From Methanobrevibacter sp. YE315 (lineage in GTDB: Archaea; Methanobacteriota; Methanobacteria; Methanobacteriales; Methanobacteriaceae), in assembly GCF_001548675.1 (NCBI RefSeq), contig NZ_CP010834.1, forward strand, positions 2,205,501 through 2,269,500: 64,000 nt of DNA. The letters run 5' to 3'. Shown here piece by piece: positions 9,301 through 17,622 of this stretch. The notes under the pieces are model-generated. The model saw nothing but the letters and a program-made list of their open reading frames with translations, searched no databases and had not been told where the DNA came from. The position numbers were made by a program, and so were the translations under genes. The number at the start of each line of letters is the position of its first letter. Position 1 is the stretch's first letter.

Positions 9301-9328
9301 CGCCTCCAAAATTTGAAAAGATATTCAT
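6326..9328 (-). CDS. Surface-anchored protein with two FmdE-type metal-site motifs
   Basis: A 1000-codon exported protein with a signal peptide (KKQVVLFITLIACLMLVIGAVSA). Two FmdE-like signatures are visible: HGHICEG at 309-315 and HAHVCPG at 691-697. In the FmdE family HxHxC-type residues form a metal site. An Asn/Ser/Thr-rich linker (about 895-960) and a C-terminal membrane segment with tail YMKRKK follow. It is therefore an external two-domain protein, not a cytoplasmic formylmethanofuran dehydrogenase subunit, despite the family name. ATG 9328 has no ribosome site. A perfect GGAGGCGAT sits inside the frame before an ATT codon at 9295, which would give MKK... at once. The gene heads an operon with an ExbB/ExbD-like pair. 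Confidence 0.82.
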   Translation of the reverse strand: MNIFSNFGGDIIKKQVVLFITLIACLMLVIGAVSASDTDALFDSQNGLLIGNGISDIQADGSNAVEAASNSASVSVKVNYEYADDAYELVPDFYLISNNTYLNFTKTYDVNNRNYVLSLDNFNGGKLNITAMTAGYGSQAKIINGADLSKIVTFDLKASEAYKLGRTVTEIADNKLDFKNADDVLAITTAGVAKYNGKLSEDAMEAIVNYGSIHNCIAYSNVIMLRQSATDPVDFAFIARNGKELNAIVFQNGSTSYSYLGTISEDMSKADWNKYYNAVVGENAWSFASLANGWSAGVSREILQEAAFHGHICEGTLGGYSIIQALLKYYPPEQETNPGGVGSPADVTAYKVLGVPGGSDDDAAIFFLDDTIGKTGYTGMNTTNTGATENMIGFIRWYSATKTGDLIIMTFNSTNLKNMFTKETGINPDDGSLEELKYCSWWIDQINKNPEKLVDILYEFTGLNQEQYNWLMGTTENVTYDGEPAEYGLDGHGLDLEYILSLGLDKATRATPADTQAKLSDAEIKQIGIDAANEAKKIFNEELGIDIDRDDVDFLALTDAGYAFLNGQDTVIARDGLYEVFGGTLYSQNVLSLHQAVWKPLWFAFALRYPDSDAVNMVYLRYNPDTKDFFVGELDGDRVVDIGFDTLNNATKLRAIEKSFVPDGNWFNVQTIVNAWNEHPIFDQMATFLYHAHVCPGVQPGFFITDYIQEKYPLGENESYTYIASNIFCKDDSLTYLLDLSPGLGTFYVQKLPSNETISPYIEGGNYQGVLVVWDDNLKVGKASTVSFKWATIDNSMYSTSEAARANQIRAYINMYAGIEDEHIKAMPVVSTDDERWITEEQFNMLKQGAGDDFNAITYLKSLDDISKEDLLKSMQGDASGESNSNSTNTNSNSNSNSNSNSNSNSYAPASRSTSSYSSSSSVGTSSPVVASAQTAEEAVDESADDKSKDSKDSPSAAKSYEVSKSPATKSADSNSLIYALVGVLAIGAVLGVGYMKRKK

Positions 9329-9780
9329 GTGAGAATACCAATTAGTAGTATTTAGTAATACATATATAAATATAATTATTACAATAATTATAAAAAATTA
9401 GTAAAAAGTAATACTTTTTATATTAGTATTAATTTTATAAAAATAGGATATACTTTATTTTAATTCTCCATTAAGCTAAAAACAAATTTTATACCATCTA
9501 TTCGAATGGAAACTAAAATTAATATGTTAATAATATGCAACATAATAATTAACATTGTTATATAATTTTACTGTAAAGACATATTTTTTTAACAAATAAT
9601 ACAATATAATCAGTTCTGACATTTCAAAATAATTATTAAATTAAGGGAATCAAATACGAAAAAAAGCAAACCCTAAAAAATCTGGTACCTCCCATAAAAA
9701 CATTTATATAATTTTAAGAACAATATAAATACGAAAGCTTTTTTTAGGTAAACCTAAAAATCGCCTTCAAAATTTGAAAA

Positions 9781-9815
9781 GTGTTAAATTAGAACAGAAG
9801 ATTCTAGTTTAACAC
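9781..9815. other. Strong 14-bp stem-loop in the control region
   Basis: 9781-9794 pairs with 9802-9815 over 14 positions (13 Watson-Crick plus one G-T/U), with a seven-base loop. A second stem at 9741-9760 (TTTTTAGGT / ACCTAAAAA) lies 20 bases away. The duplicated ribosome-site segment lies between the two stems. The arrangement could be a structured RNA leader or a gene remnant. Confidence 0.45.
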
Positions 9816-10113
9816 AATAATAAAAATTACCGGCCTATTTTTTTTGAAATATGATAAAATAATAACAATCGATACAAAATAAGTATATTAACACTGTTAT
9901 ATTATTTTAATAGAAATATTACAAAATTGAAAAGTAATACCTATGCTATTTTTTGATATAAAAATAAGAATAAAGCCCTTTAATCAAAAAAGTTAATTTA
10001 AGAAGAAATATAAAATTATTACCTAAAAAAAATGATTAAAAAATATCTAAAAAATATTATAAAAATAAGATGCCTGTTCAATAAGTAATAATTTTATCAA
10101 GAAATAATGAAAA

Positions 10114-10147
10114 AAGTAATACGAAATGATATTATATGGTATTACTT
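10114..10147. promoter_or_regulatory. Candidate metal-regulator operator upstream of the cbiM-like gene
   Basis: AAGTAATAC (10114-10122) and GTATTACTT (10139-10147) are perfect inverted half-sites separated by 16 bases. The spacing and the GTA/TAC-type ends recall NikR operators, such as GTATGA-N16-TCATAC in E. coli. It ends 34 bases before the ATG of the cbiM-like gene, where a bound repressor would block transcription. Assignment to NikR is inference. Confidence 0.5.
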
Positions 10148-10181
10148 CAAAACTTATGATGAAACCAAATAAGGTGATAAA

Positions 10182-10805
10182 ATGCATTTGCCAGACGGAA
10201 TAATAAGTTTTGAACAAGCCATGATTTACTGGATTATTACATTAATAATCGTTTCAATATTCTTCTACAAATTCTCTAAAGATGAAAATAAAGAAAAGAG
10301 GATTATATCAATAGCCCTATTCAGCGTTTTTACAATAGTGGTTACCTCATTATCGATTCCATCACCTCTTGGCGTGCCAATCCATTTCTTTTTGATACCA
10401 TTAATAGCCATATTGCTTGGACCTCTTTCCAGCACAATAGTATCCTTTGTCACCTTAATTATGCAGGCATTGGCATTGAATATGGGTGGAATAACTTCCT
10501 TAGGTGCAAATTTTTTAGTAATGGGATTCATATTATCCATAGTCACATATGGATTTTATAAACTGTTCCTAAATATAAATGAAAAGCTTGCAATATTTGG
10601 ATCAACAATTATTGGCATTATCTTTGCTACATTTGGACAGGTAGCCATCTTAGTTATTTCAGGAGCAATGAACTTCGATATATTATTATCAACATTAGTT
10701 CCATTTTACCTATTCATCTCATTTATCGAGGGATTTGCAAATGTAATCATTATAACCGCTATTAAAAAAATAAAACCGGAAATAATAGAAATAAATAAAA
10801 TTTAG
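10182..10805 (+). CDS. CbiM/NikM-like substrate-capture membrane protein of a cobalt/nickel ECF transporter
   Basis: A 207-residue membrane protein that begins MHLPDG, the hallmark N-terminus of CbiM/NikM. There the amino terminus and His2 bind the metal. A second ligand candidate, His68, lies in SPLGVPIHFFLIPLIAILLGP, and the family segment GGITSLGANFLVMG follows. It has six or more membrane helices. The usual partners CbiQ and CbiO are absent from the window. The next gene encodes a small protein with the two-helix topology of CbiN/NikN. The ATG follows GGTGAT. Metal choice (Ni or Co) cannot be told from sequence; the NikR-like operator mildly favours nickel. Confidence 0.85.
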   Translation: MHLPDGIISFEQAMIYWIITLIIVSIFFYKFSKDENKEKRIISIALFSVFTIVVTSLSIPSPLGVPIHFFLIPLIAILLGPLSSTIVSFVTLIMQALALNMGGITSLGANFLVMGFILSIVTYGFYKLFLNINEKLAIFGSTIIGIIFATFGQVAILVISGAMNFDILLSTLVPFYLFISFIEGFANVIIITAIKKIKPEIIEINKI

Positions 10806-10813
10806 GTGATAAA

Positions 10814-11302
10814 ATGAAATATTTCAAAATTACAATATTGTTATTAATTTTCCTTTTAGGAATAACAGCCGTATCTTCACATGGAGTAGATGTAACTGCC
10901 GATACAATGGTTGTTGCTAATGACACCAATGGACAGATTGTTAAAAATATCGCAGATACAAACAATCTCAACATCAGTGTTTATAAATTCACATCCGAAG
11001 ATGAAGTTGCACACATCCTAGAACATAGCATAAACAACACAAACAAGAGAATACTATTTACTGCATATCAAAATACTGCTAACGATTTTCTAAAAGAACA
11101 TCCCGACATGTCAAAAAGAATAATCGTTGTTGACGACGTGAACAATGACACTATCCTAGAAGGGATTCACAATATTATGGATGCGCCAATTGGAAACGCA
11201 TCTAACGAAAACAGCTTCGGATTACCGCTGATAATAGGCATTATAATAGGTACCTTAATAGGAATCGGCTGTGGAATCTATATAATGAAAAAGAAGAATT
11301 AA
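10814..11302 (+). CDS. Small exported protein with N- and C-terminal membrane segments
   Basis: A 162-residue protein with a signal peptide or anchor (about 1-21, ending ITAVSSHG), an external domain of about 110 residues, and a C-terminal membrane helix ending in KKKN. The predicted mature end begins near SHGVDV, so a histidine lies close to the N-terminus, as in the exported protein at 5.7 kb. The gene starts eight bases after the cbiM-like gene with a GGTGAT site, so the two form an operon. The two-helix layout with an external middle resembles CbiN/NikN, the usual small partner of CbiM, but it is longer and I see no sequence match. It may be a functional analogue. Confidence 0.65.
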   Translation: MKYFKITILLLIFLLGITAVSSHGVDVTADTMVVANDTNGQIVKNIADTNNLNISVYKFTSEDEVAHILEHSINNTNKRILFTAYQNTANDFLKEHPDMSKRIIVVDDVNNDTILEGIHNIMDAPIGNASNENSFGLPLIIGIIIGTLIGIGCGIYIMKKKN

Positions 11303-11398
11303 GTTTTTTACTTAAATTCTTCCACTCTTTTTTTAAAAATACTACATAATATTTATAATACCTAAATACAAATATTATTGTATAATAACGGGATGATT

Positions 11399-12253
11399 AT
11401 GAAATTTGGAAAAGGGATTGTAAAAAAATATTCTAGGGAGTATAATAGGACATTAAAGAATGGTGAAAAAAAGAAGTACACCACAGAGCAAATCCAGATT
11501 ACCGTACCGAAAAATCAGGATATCTACACTAACCAGGAAGAAGTTCTAATTATTCCAAATAGCGAAATTGATGCGTTTAAAAGTAGAGAGGAAGAAAATG
11601 AGGCGCTTAAAATAGCTAATTATTTACATGTTGAGGAAGTGAAAAGATTGACCAGGCAATTAGAAGAAAACCTAAATCCATCTACTTTAGAATATGAAAA
11701 TGAAATCAGACAGCTAAAAGAAGAGTTGAACAAAAAGAATGATTCATTAAAAGAACTTGAAGAAAAATATAACACTTTACATAAAAGTAATATTGACGAA
11801 TTGAAAGAGGAAAACAACACCATCAAGGACAAGCATTCCAAATTGATTATTGAAAACGAAAACCTGAAAACCAAATTTGTCAATATGAAAACAGAAAACG
11901 AAAACCTGAAAACCAAGTATTCAAGCATTAAGGAAGAAAACAAAAACTTGAAAAATAAGTGCACAACATTAAGAGAAGAACAAACTTCCATTAAAGAAAG
12001 TTATGATCAAGTTTCAACAAAATATGACCAGTTGAAACAGGAAAACCTCAACACAAAAACTAGCTATGCCGAAATATATGAAATAAACGAAGGCCTGGAA
12101 AAAGATTACGATAACCTTATTTTAGAATATAATGAATTAGTTGATAAGTATAATGTTTTAGAAGAAGAGATTTACGCTCTCAAGACAACTAAAAACCACA
12201 ATGAATACATTGCAAACAAAGTTAAAGAATTTATTTTAAAAAGTGGAGATTAA
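11399..12253 (+). CDS. Coiled-coil protein of unknown function
   Basis: I take ATG 11399 as the start (284 residues), preceded by GGGATGAT. A TTG at 11378 and an ATG at 11393 are in frame but poorly placed. The first 75 residues are basic and not repetitive (KKYTTEQIQITVPKNQDIY...). From about residue 75 onward the protein is a long heptad-rich coil with internal repeats of the form ENENLKTKF. There is no signal peptide or membrane segment, so it is probably cytoplasmic. Coils of this kind occur in structural or SMC-like helper proteins, but I recognise no family. Its stop overlaps the convergent zinc-ribbon gene by four bases. Confidence 0.7.
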   Translation: MKFGKGIVKKYSREYNRTLKNGEKKKYTTEQIQITVPKNQDIYTNQEEVLIIPNSEIDAFKSREEENEALKIANYLHVEEVKRLTRQLEENLNPSTLEYENEIRQLKEELNKKNDSLKELEEKYNTLHKSNIDELKEENNTIKDKHSKLIIENENLKTKFVNMKTENENLKTKYSSIKEENKNLKNKCTTLREEQTSIKESYDQVSTKYDQLKQENLNTKTSYAEIYEINEGLEKDYDNLILEYNELVDKYNVLEEEIYALKTTKNHNEYIANKVKEFILKSGD

Positions 12254-12531
12254 AGAGTTTTATAATCATCTTGAAACTCTGGATTCCATCTTTTAAGTCC
12301 CGGAATAAACATCACTGTAATACCAGTAGCCTGTGTTTCGGGCAATCTTGGATTTTTTTCCATCATTTCTTTTGTTTTTCTCACAATCATTTCTTCTAAA
12401 GTGATATCAGGTTCTGTATATTCGCCATCCTGATAACAGTCACGGCAAAATTCAGGATTTAGGCTGCCGTCTTTGTTAGTACCATAATCCTCTTTTACAA
12501 TTGGCCTACCACATGAATTGCAAAATCCCAT
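12250..12531 (-). CDS. Small zinc-ribbon protein
   Basis: A 93-residue protein with one treble-clef or zinc-ribbon-like site: Cys4, Cys7, Cys29 and Cys32 (CxxC...CxxC). A short acidic helical region follows, then the tail TGITVMFIPGLKRWNPEFQ. It matches the general form of small putative zinc-ribbon proteins found in methanogens and anaerobic bacteria. Its role, possibly nucleic-acid or protein binding, is unknown. The ATG is preceded by AAAAGGAG. It overlaps the end of the coiled-coil gene by four bases, tail to tail, and is on the same strand as fae-hps upstream. Confidence 0.7.
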   Translation of the reverse strand: MGFCNSCGRPIVKEDYGTNKDGSLNPEFCRDCYQDGEYTEPDITLEEMIVRKTKEMMEKNPRLPETQATGITVMFIPGLKRWNPEFQDDYKTL

Positions 12532-12562
12532 GAAAAAAACTCCTTTTAAAAAAAAAATAGTT

Positions 12563-12587
12563 GTAAATTAGAATTAATCTAATTTAC
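12563..12587 (-). terminator. Terminator of fae-hps
   Basis: GTAAATTAG and CTAATTTAC form a perfect 9-bp stem with a seven-base loop, touching the fae-hps stop codon. A + strand A-run (T-run on the - strand) lies directly downstream. Confidence 0.55.
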
Positions 12588-13837
12588 TAGTCATCTTTTA
12601 CTTCAATGTTTTCGTCTTCATCCATAGCAAGTCTCATATTGTCTGGATCTGGGTCGAAATGTTCTAAGAAGTCTTGTGCAGCTCTTCTTACATCTCTAGA
12701 ACCGATAATGTATCTACCAGCGATGATGATATTGGCACCTTTCTCAATAGCTTCTTCAACATTATTAGGTTTAATACCACCAGCAACAGCAACAAGACCT
12801 TTTTCACCGAGGAGTTTTTTGATATCTTTAATATTACCCCATTCGGTCATGTCACTAGTGTCCTCACCATGTTCAGCCCTGTAGGTTTCCATATCCACAT
12901 TTCTGTGTAATAAGACAATATCAGGTTTTAAATCATCAGGAAGTTTAGCCAATTTCTTTTCAAATCCGGCAACATTCATCATATCGAGGATGGAATAAAT
13001 ACCTTGCTTTTGAGTTTCATGAATAGCTTTTGCGATGGATTCAACAGTACCGAGTCCGGAAATAGCAACTGCATCTGCAGTTTCATCTGCTGCCATTTTA
13101 ACTTCTACACGACCAACGTCTAAAGTTTTTAAGTCAGCAATAATGAATGCATCAGGACGTAAGCTTCTGATTTTTCCAATAATTCCAACACCGAATTTTT
13201 TAACAAGAGGTGTTCCTGCTTCAAGAAGAATTCTGTCATTGTCTGGTAAATCATTGATAATTCTTTCCATTGCAGCTTCATTATCCAAGTCAAGTGCAAC
13301 TTGCAAGTATGGTGGTGACCAAAGTTTTTTGACTTTGAATCCCATGATTGGGTGAGTTCCACGATCTTTTTCTGCGAGTACTTTTTCGATAGATGGGTAT
13401 CCTTCCATTGCTCTTCTGATTGCTAATTTTGTTGCTCCGTAGTTATATTGATAGATTTTTCTGTAGTCTTTTGCAGAAGGGTCTATGAATACACTTACGT
13501 TGATTACAATATCCTCTACAATCTCTTTTGGGATATATCCATCTTCCACTGCATCAGCTACAGCCCTTGCAACTGCAGTTTGTGCAGGTCCAAATATTTT
13601 ACTAGCATCATCTAAATCACCAACGGTTACTTTAGGAATGATTAAAGTAGCAGGCTTGGTCATTAGGTTAGGTCTGATTACACTTGTCAAAGGAGTGTGG
13701 CCTACAGAAAGGTTAGATAAACCATTTGCGAAAGCTTGGCCAACAGGTCCGAATTTGTCACCAATCAATAAATCGATGTGTGCTAATTCAGGGCCGTCTC
13801 CAATAAGAGCTTCTCCTATTTTATACATTGGGTCCAT
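12587..13837 (-). CDS. fae-hps: Bifunctional formaldehyde-activating enzyme / 3-hexulose-6-phosphate synthase
   Basis: A 416-residue fusion. Residues 1 to about 160 are a Fae domain ([30 protein letters not shown] is typical), which joins formaldehyde to tetrahydromethanopterin. Residues from about 165 onward are an HPS domain with the OMP-decarboxylase-like barrel and the motif [24 protein letters not shown]. In methanogens lacking an oxidative pentose pathway, HPS runs backwards to supply pentose phosphates for nucleotides, and Fae traps the released formaldehyde. The ATG 13837 follows GGAGGAAATTTA, and a second in-frame ATG is four codons on. A stem-loop lies across the stop. Confidence 0.96.
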   Translation of the reverse strand: MDPMYKIGEALIGDGPELAHIDLLIGDKFGPVGQAFANGLSNLSVGHTPLTSVIRPNLMTKPATLIIPKVTVGDLDDASKIFGPAQTAVARAVADAVEDGYIPKEIVEDIVINVSVFIDPSAKDYRKIYQYNYGATKLAIRRAMEGYPSIEKVLAEKDRGTHPIMGFKVKKLWSPPYLQVALDLDNEAAMERIINDLPDNDRILLEAGTPLVKKFGVGIIGKIRSLRPDAFIIADLKTLDVGRVEVKMAADETADAVAISGLGTVESIAKAIHETQKQGIYSILDMMNVAGFEKKLAKLPDDLKPDIVLLHRNVDMETYRAEHGEDTSDMTEWGNIKDIKKLLGEKGLVAVAGGIKPNNVEEAIEKGANIIIAGRYIIGSRDVRRAAQDFLEHFDPDPDNMRLAMDEDENIEVKDD

Positions 13838-13893
13838 TAAATTTCCTCCGTTATTAATAACATTTTATAATATATTTTAATTTGTAAATATAA

Positions 13894-15720
13894 TTATTGG
13901 AAGTTAATCCTTCTTGAAATATCCTTAGGCAAAGGCAATCTTCTGAAAGGTTTTCCTTCACATTTCTCATTTATCTCAGCAATCAATTCTTCAACTGTCA
14001 TTTCGACCTTTTCACCGGTTTCACGGACAGTCACTTGGAATTTTCCAGATTCCATTTCCTTATCTCCAACTACAAAAGTGTATGGAATCCATTCTTTTGC
14101 CGCATTTCTGATTTTTTTACCAACGCTTTCATCTCTATCATCAATATCTACACGAATGCTGGAAGCGTTGATCTTTTCATACAATCCTTCTGCGAATTCC
14201 TTGTGGTTTTCACCAACGGTTAAAATCCTTGCTTGGATTGGACTTAACCAAGTCGGCAACATTGGAGCGCGTTCATTGATTTCCAATGCGGTCTTTTCAA
14301 GCATTGCACATAAAACCCTTTCAATACTTCCAGTCGGTGAAGTGTGCAGGATTGTTGGATTGTGCTGTTCGCCGTCTTCACCTAAATATGTAATTCCAAA
14401 TCTTTTACCGCTTTCAACATCGATTTGTACAGTTGGGTTTTCAATTGGACGACCTAAAGCGTCAATATTGGCCAAATCGATTTTGCATACCCAGTAATGA
14501 TGTCTTTCCGGTAAGATTTCTAAAAGGATTGGTTTGCCAAATTTTTTGGCAATTTCATACATCCATTCTTCATTGTCATCAAAGAAGTCTTGAGTTGCTC
14601 TGAAGATTACTTCAAAGTCCAATTCCAGATCCTTACCGGTTTGCATACACATGTCAGTCTGGTTAGAGAATTCTTCAAGAGATGAAGGAACATCTGCACA
14701 GAATGAATGACAATCAGGCATGGTGAATGCTCTTAATCTTTTAAGACCTACAACTTCTCCTTTTTTCTCATAACGGAAACTGTAGGTAGACAATTCATAG
14801 ATTTTTGCAGGGAAGTTTTTCCAAGTCAGATATGAGTCGGCCATTATTCTGAATGCACCGAAACAGCATGCGAATCTAAGCATCAAGTTCTTTTTGGTGT
14901 CGGTTCTGTATTGCCTTTCACCGAACTTGTATGCATGCTGATAGATAGCTTCATTATCCAAATCATAAAAGATTGGAGTTTCAACAGGCATTGCTCCACG
15001 TTCAACTGTAAGATTGTATACATAATCAGCGAGCAAATCCCTTATTAAACGTCCTTTAGGATACCATCTGAGGTTTCCAACGTCAGATGCAGGTTCATAA
15101 TCACAAATTTCCTTTTCTCTCATCAATTTGACATGTGGAGGTTCACCTTCGTCAGATGCACCTTGGCCAAGTTCATAATCAACGAGCTGCTTGAAAGCCT
15201 TGTTGTCAAATTTGAAGTCTTCGATTTGAGTGATCTTGTCTCCTTCAAGAATCTGCCAGGTGGAAGGTTTTCTTTCAGCTTTTTCTTCTTCAGCATCATC
15301 GGCAGTGATGGTTCTTGAAAGTTCGCTTAAAGGATGTCCTTTACAGGAAATCTCAAATGCCTTATACCATCCGAAAGGTACCCTTTTAACATTGAAGTCT
15401 TCAGCAAGCAAAGCTTCTTCTGCATCTTTCAATATTTGAACAGCTACTTTTGGAGAACTTAATGATGAAGATAAGTGAGCATATGGATACAACACAATAT
15501 TTTCAGCCTTAACTTGATCATTAGTCTTTTTGACTTCGCTGACTAAATTTTTAACAATGCCTTCTGGATTATTTTCATCATCTTTTTCAACAGCTGTAAA
15601 CACTACTAAAGAGTCATCGAAGGAACCTTCTTTTTTAGCTTCCTCGATATCTTCAGCTACAGGTGTTTTATTTTTTACATTATAATTTAAATAATCAGAA
15701 TGAATTAATAAAATTCTCAT
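13894..15720 (-). CDS. thrS: Threonyl-tRNA synthetase, archaeal type
   Basis: A 608-residue class II synthetase. The N-terminus ([14 protein letters not shown]..., about 1-140) is the archaeal DTD-like editing domain that removes mischarged serine, not the bacterial TGS/editing form. A catalytic core follows, with motif 2-type [26 protein letters not shown] and a motif 3 region near [16 protein letters not shown]. The C-terminal anticodon-binding domain begins near [16 protein letters not shown]. The ATG is preceded by GGTGATTAA. It stands alone, 56 bases upstream of fae-hps on the same strand, with a 540-base gap on its other side. Confidence 0.97.
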   Translation of the reverse strand: MRILLIHSDYLNYNVKNKTPVAEDIEEAKKEGSFDDSLVVFTAVEKDDENNPEGIVKNLVSEVKKTNDQVKAENIVLYPYAHLSSSLSSPKVAVQILKDAEEALLAEDFNVKRVPFGWYKAFEISCKGHPLSELSRTITADDAEEEKAERKPSTWQILEGDKITQIEDFKFDNKAFKQLVDYELGQGASDEGEPPHVKLMREKEICDYEPASDVGNLRWYPKGRLIRDLLADYVYNLTVERGAMPVETPIFYDLDNEAIYQHAYKFGERQYRTDTKKNLMLRFACCFGAFRIMADSYLTWKNFPAKIYELSTYSFRYEKKGEVVGLKRLRAFTMPDCHSFCADVPSSLEEFSNQTDMCMQTGKDLELDFEVIFRATQDFFDDNEEWMYEIAKKFGKPILLEILPERHHYWVCKIDLANIDALGRPIENPTVQIDVESGKRFGITYLGEDGEQHNPTILHTSPTGSIERVLCAMLEKTALEINERAPMLPTWLSPIQARILTVGENHKEFAEGLYEKINASSIRVDIDDRDESVGKKIRNAAKEWIPYTFVVGDKEMESGKFQVTVRETGEKVEMTVEELIAEINEKCEGKPFRRLPLPKDISRRINFQ

Positions 15721-16264
15721 TTAATCACCATATATTATGATTTAAAATTTATTTTTAATGTTATATATAAATTAGGAATTATAATTTTAGGTGATTTTTC
15801 CAAGACAATTAAGTTATTAAATACATGAAATGTTTATTGATTAAACTGATATTTTTGATTGTAAACATTAAAATTAATTAGCGTATTTTGAAAATAATAG
15901 TTTTTTGTTATAAAACCGGCCGTTTTGTTCGGATAATCGTATATGAAAAAATAAAAAAGTAGAAAACAAAGAGAAAATGGTTGTAGAAAAATAAGTGCTT
16001 AGTCTACAATAATGACAAACTTACCTTAGGGCCATCAGACATTACGAGATTTTTGACAAACTTAACTGTGCGAAGATTGGTATATTAACGATATACAATA
16101 TGTAAAAGATTTTTTAAGATATCAATCCTGGAATTCATGTTAAAAAAAGATGTCATGTTCGGAAATACTTTAAAGAATTAAAATTTATAAGCCTGCCAAA
16201 TTTTAAAAAATTAACACCGACACATTACATTAAACATATATTTACTCATAAATAATATAATATC
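15721..16264. other. Gap of 544 bases with a possible gene remnant
   Basis: Apart from the thrS and cfbB promoters, no intact gene is seen. Around 16005-16110 the base composition is less AT-rich. The - strand can be read as a stop-bounded fragment (...KFVKNLVMSDGPKVSLSLL*) that looks protein-like but has a stop shortly before it. TGACAAACTTA occurs twice (16013-16023 and 16054-16064). A TATA-like ACATATATTTA near 16232-16242 lies about 25-30 bases before the cfbB ATG, which would make that mRNA leaderless. Confidence 0.35.
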
Positions 16265-17620
16265 ATGAGAATTATTTTAGCAGGAACCGGTAGTGCAGTC
16301 GGAAAAACAACAATAGCTACCGGAATAATGAAAGCATTAAGTGAAAAGTATAACGTTCAACCTTTTAAAGTGGGACCTGACTACATCGACCCTTCATATC
16401 ACACATTAGCTACCGGGAACACCTCAAGAAACCTAGATTCGTTTTTTATGCAAAAGGGGCAAGTGAGAGACTCTTTCCTTAAAGGTATGGAAGGCAAGGA
16501 TATAGCCGTGATTGAAGGAGTAAGGGGTCTTTATGAAGGAATTGACTCAATCAACGATATAGGAAGTACAGCCTCCGTAGCCAAATCATTGGATGCGCCT
16601 GTTATTTTAATCATCAATTCCAGAAGCTTAGTGAAAAGTGCTGCCGCACTTGTCTTAGGCTTTAAGGCATTGGACCCTGAAATAAACATTGCAGGAGTTA
16701 TCTTGAACAAGGTCAAGAACAAAGCACACTATGAAAAGACAAAAAGGTCAATTGAAGAGATTACTAAAACCGAAGTCATTGGCGGAATAATTCGTGACGA
16801 CAATATTTCAATCGAACAAAGGCATTTGGGACTTGTTCCCGCCCGTGAAAGGGAAAATTCACTTAAGTTCATTGACTTATGGTCCGAAGTCATTAAAAAC
16901 TCAATTGATTTGGATAGGCTGGTTGAAATTGCTAAAAGTGCACCGAAAATCTCTTCTGAAATCATACCGATTTGGAATAAGCTTAACAAACAGCCTGTAA
17001 AGATTGGCGTCGCTTATGATGAAGTGTTTAACTTCTATTATAAAGAAAACATCGAATCATTAGAAGCGAATAATGCTAAAATAGAATATTTCTCACCTTT
17101 AAACGATGAAAATCTTCCTGATGTTGACGGACTATACATCGGAGGAGGATACCCCGAACTATTTTCAAAAGAGCTCAGTGCAAATGAAGATATGCTTTCA
17201 CAAATCAAGAACTTCCACTTGGAAAACAGACCAATATTTGCGGAATGCGGCGGCTTAATGTATCTTATGAATTCCATACATGATGATAAGGTGGTAAACA
17301 TATATCCTTACAAGTCAATCCTAACAGACAGGGTTCAGGCATTGAAATATACAATAGCTGAAGTGACCGAAGACAACATCATCTCCAAAAAGGGCGAAAG
17401 ATTCCACGGGCATGAATTCCACTATTCAAAAGTCATTGTTGACGAACACAATATCAAGCATGACCTGGCATTCAAAATCCTAAGGGGAAAAGGCTCCTAC
17501 AACAATCAGGACGGATTCATGGAAAGAAATACGCTTGCAAGCTATGTTCACACCCATGTGGCCGCAATGCCTAACTTCGGCGGAAATCTGGCCATTTCAA
17601 GTTATGAGCTTGGAGGATAA
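16265..17620 (+). CDS. cfbB: Cobyrinate / Ni-sirohydrochlorin a,c-diamide synthase (CbiA/CfbB family)
   Basis: A 451-residue ATP-dependent amidase. The N-terminal domain has the P-loop [10 protein letters not shown] (7-16) and [10 protein letters not shown]. The C-terminal class I glutamine amidotransferase domain has GGGYPELF, the nucleophile Cys328 in [10 protein letters not shown] and the histidine region [10 protein letters not shown]. The family amidates the a and c side chains of cobyrinate for cobamides, or of Ni-sirohydrochlorin for coenzyme F430; in methanogens one protein may do both. No ribosome site precedes the ATG, and a TATA-like box at about -30 suggests a leaderless transcript. 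A polysaccharide polymerase gene follows after two bases. Confidence 0.93.
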   Translation: MRIILAGTGSAVGKTTIATGIMKALSEKYNVQPFKVGPDYIDPSYHTLATGNTSRNLDSFFMQKGQVRDSFLKGMEGKDIAVIEGVRGLYEGIDSINDIGSTASVAKSLDAPVILIINSRSLVKSAAALVLGFKALDPEINIAGVILNKVKNKAHYEKTKRSIEEITKTEVIGGIIRDDNISIEQRHLGLVPARERENSLKFIDLWSEVIKNSIDLDRLVEIAKSAPKISSEIIPIWNKLNKQPVKIGVAYDEVFNFYYKENIESLEANNAKIEYFSPLNDENLPDVDGLYIGGGYPELFSKELSANEDMLSQIKNFHLENRPIFAECGGLMYLMNSIHDDKVVNIYPYKSILTDRVQALKYTIAEVTEDNIISKKGERFHGHEFHYSKVIVDEHNIKHDLAFKILRGKGSYNNQDGFMERNTLASYVHTHVAAMPNFGGNLAISSYELGG

Positions 17621-17622
17621 AG

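Larger units (their letters stand above)
9329..10181. promoter_or_regulatory. Long divergent control region between the FmdE surface protein and cbiM-like genes
   Basis: These 853 bases have no convincing gene. They hold TA-rich promoter-like stretches and repeated AGTAATAC boxes at 9354-9361, 9407-9414 and 9933-9940, plus a paired box at 10114-10147. Two strong hairpins lie at 9741-9760 and 9781-9815. The segment 9760-9781 repeats, with one mismatch in 22 bases, the ribosome-site region at 9299-9320. The boxes flank both divergent genes, which suggests one regulator controls both sides, probably in response to metal; that is inference. Confidence 0.55.

Noticed and set aside
6326-9328. Annotation as a tungsten/molybdenum formylmethanofuran dehydrogenase subunit E.
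   Set aside because: The protein has a signal peptide, a Ser/Asn-rich linker and a C-terminal anchor, so it is external; only the metal-site motif is shared with FmdE.
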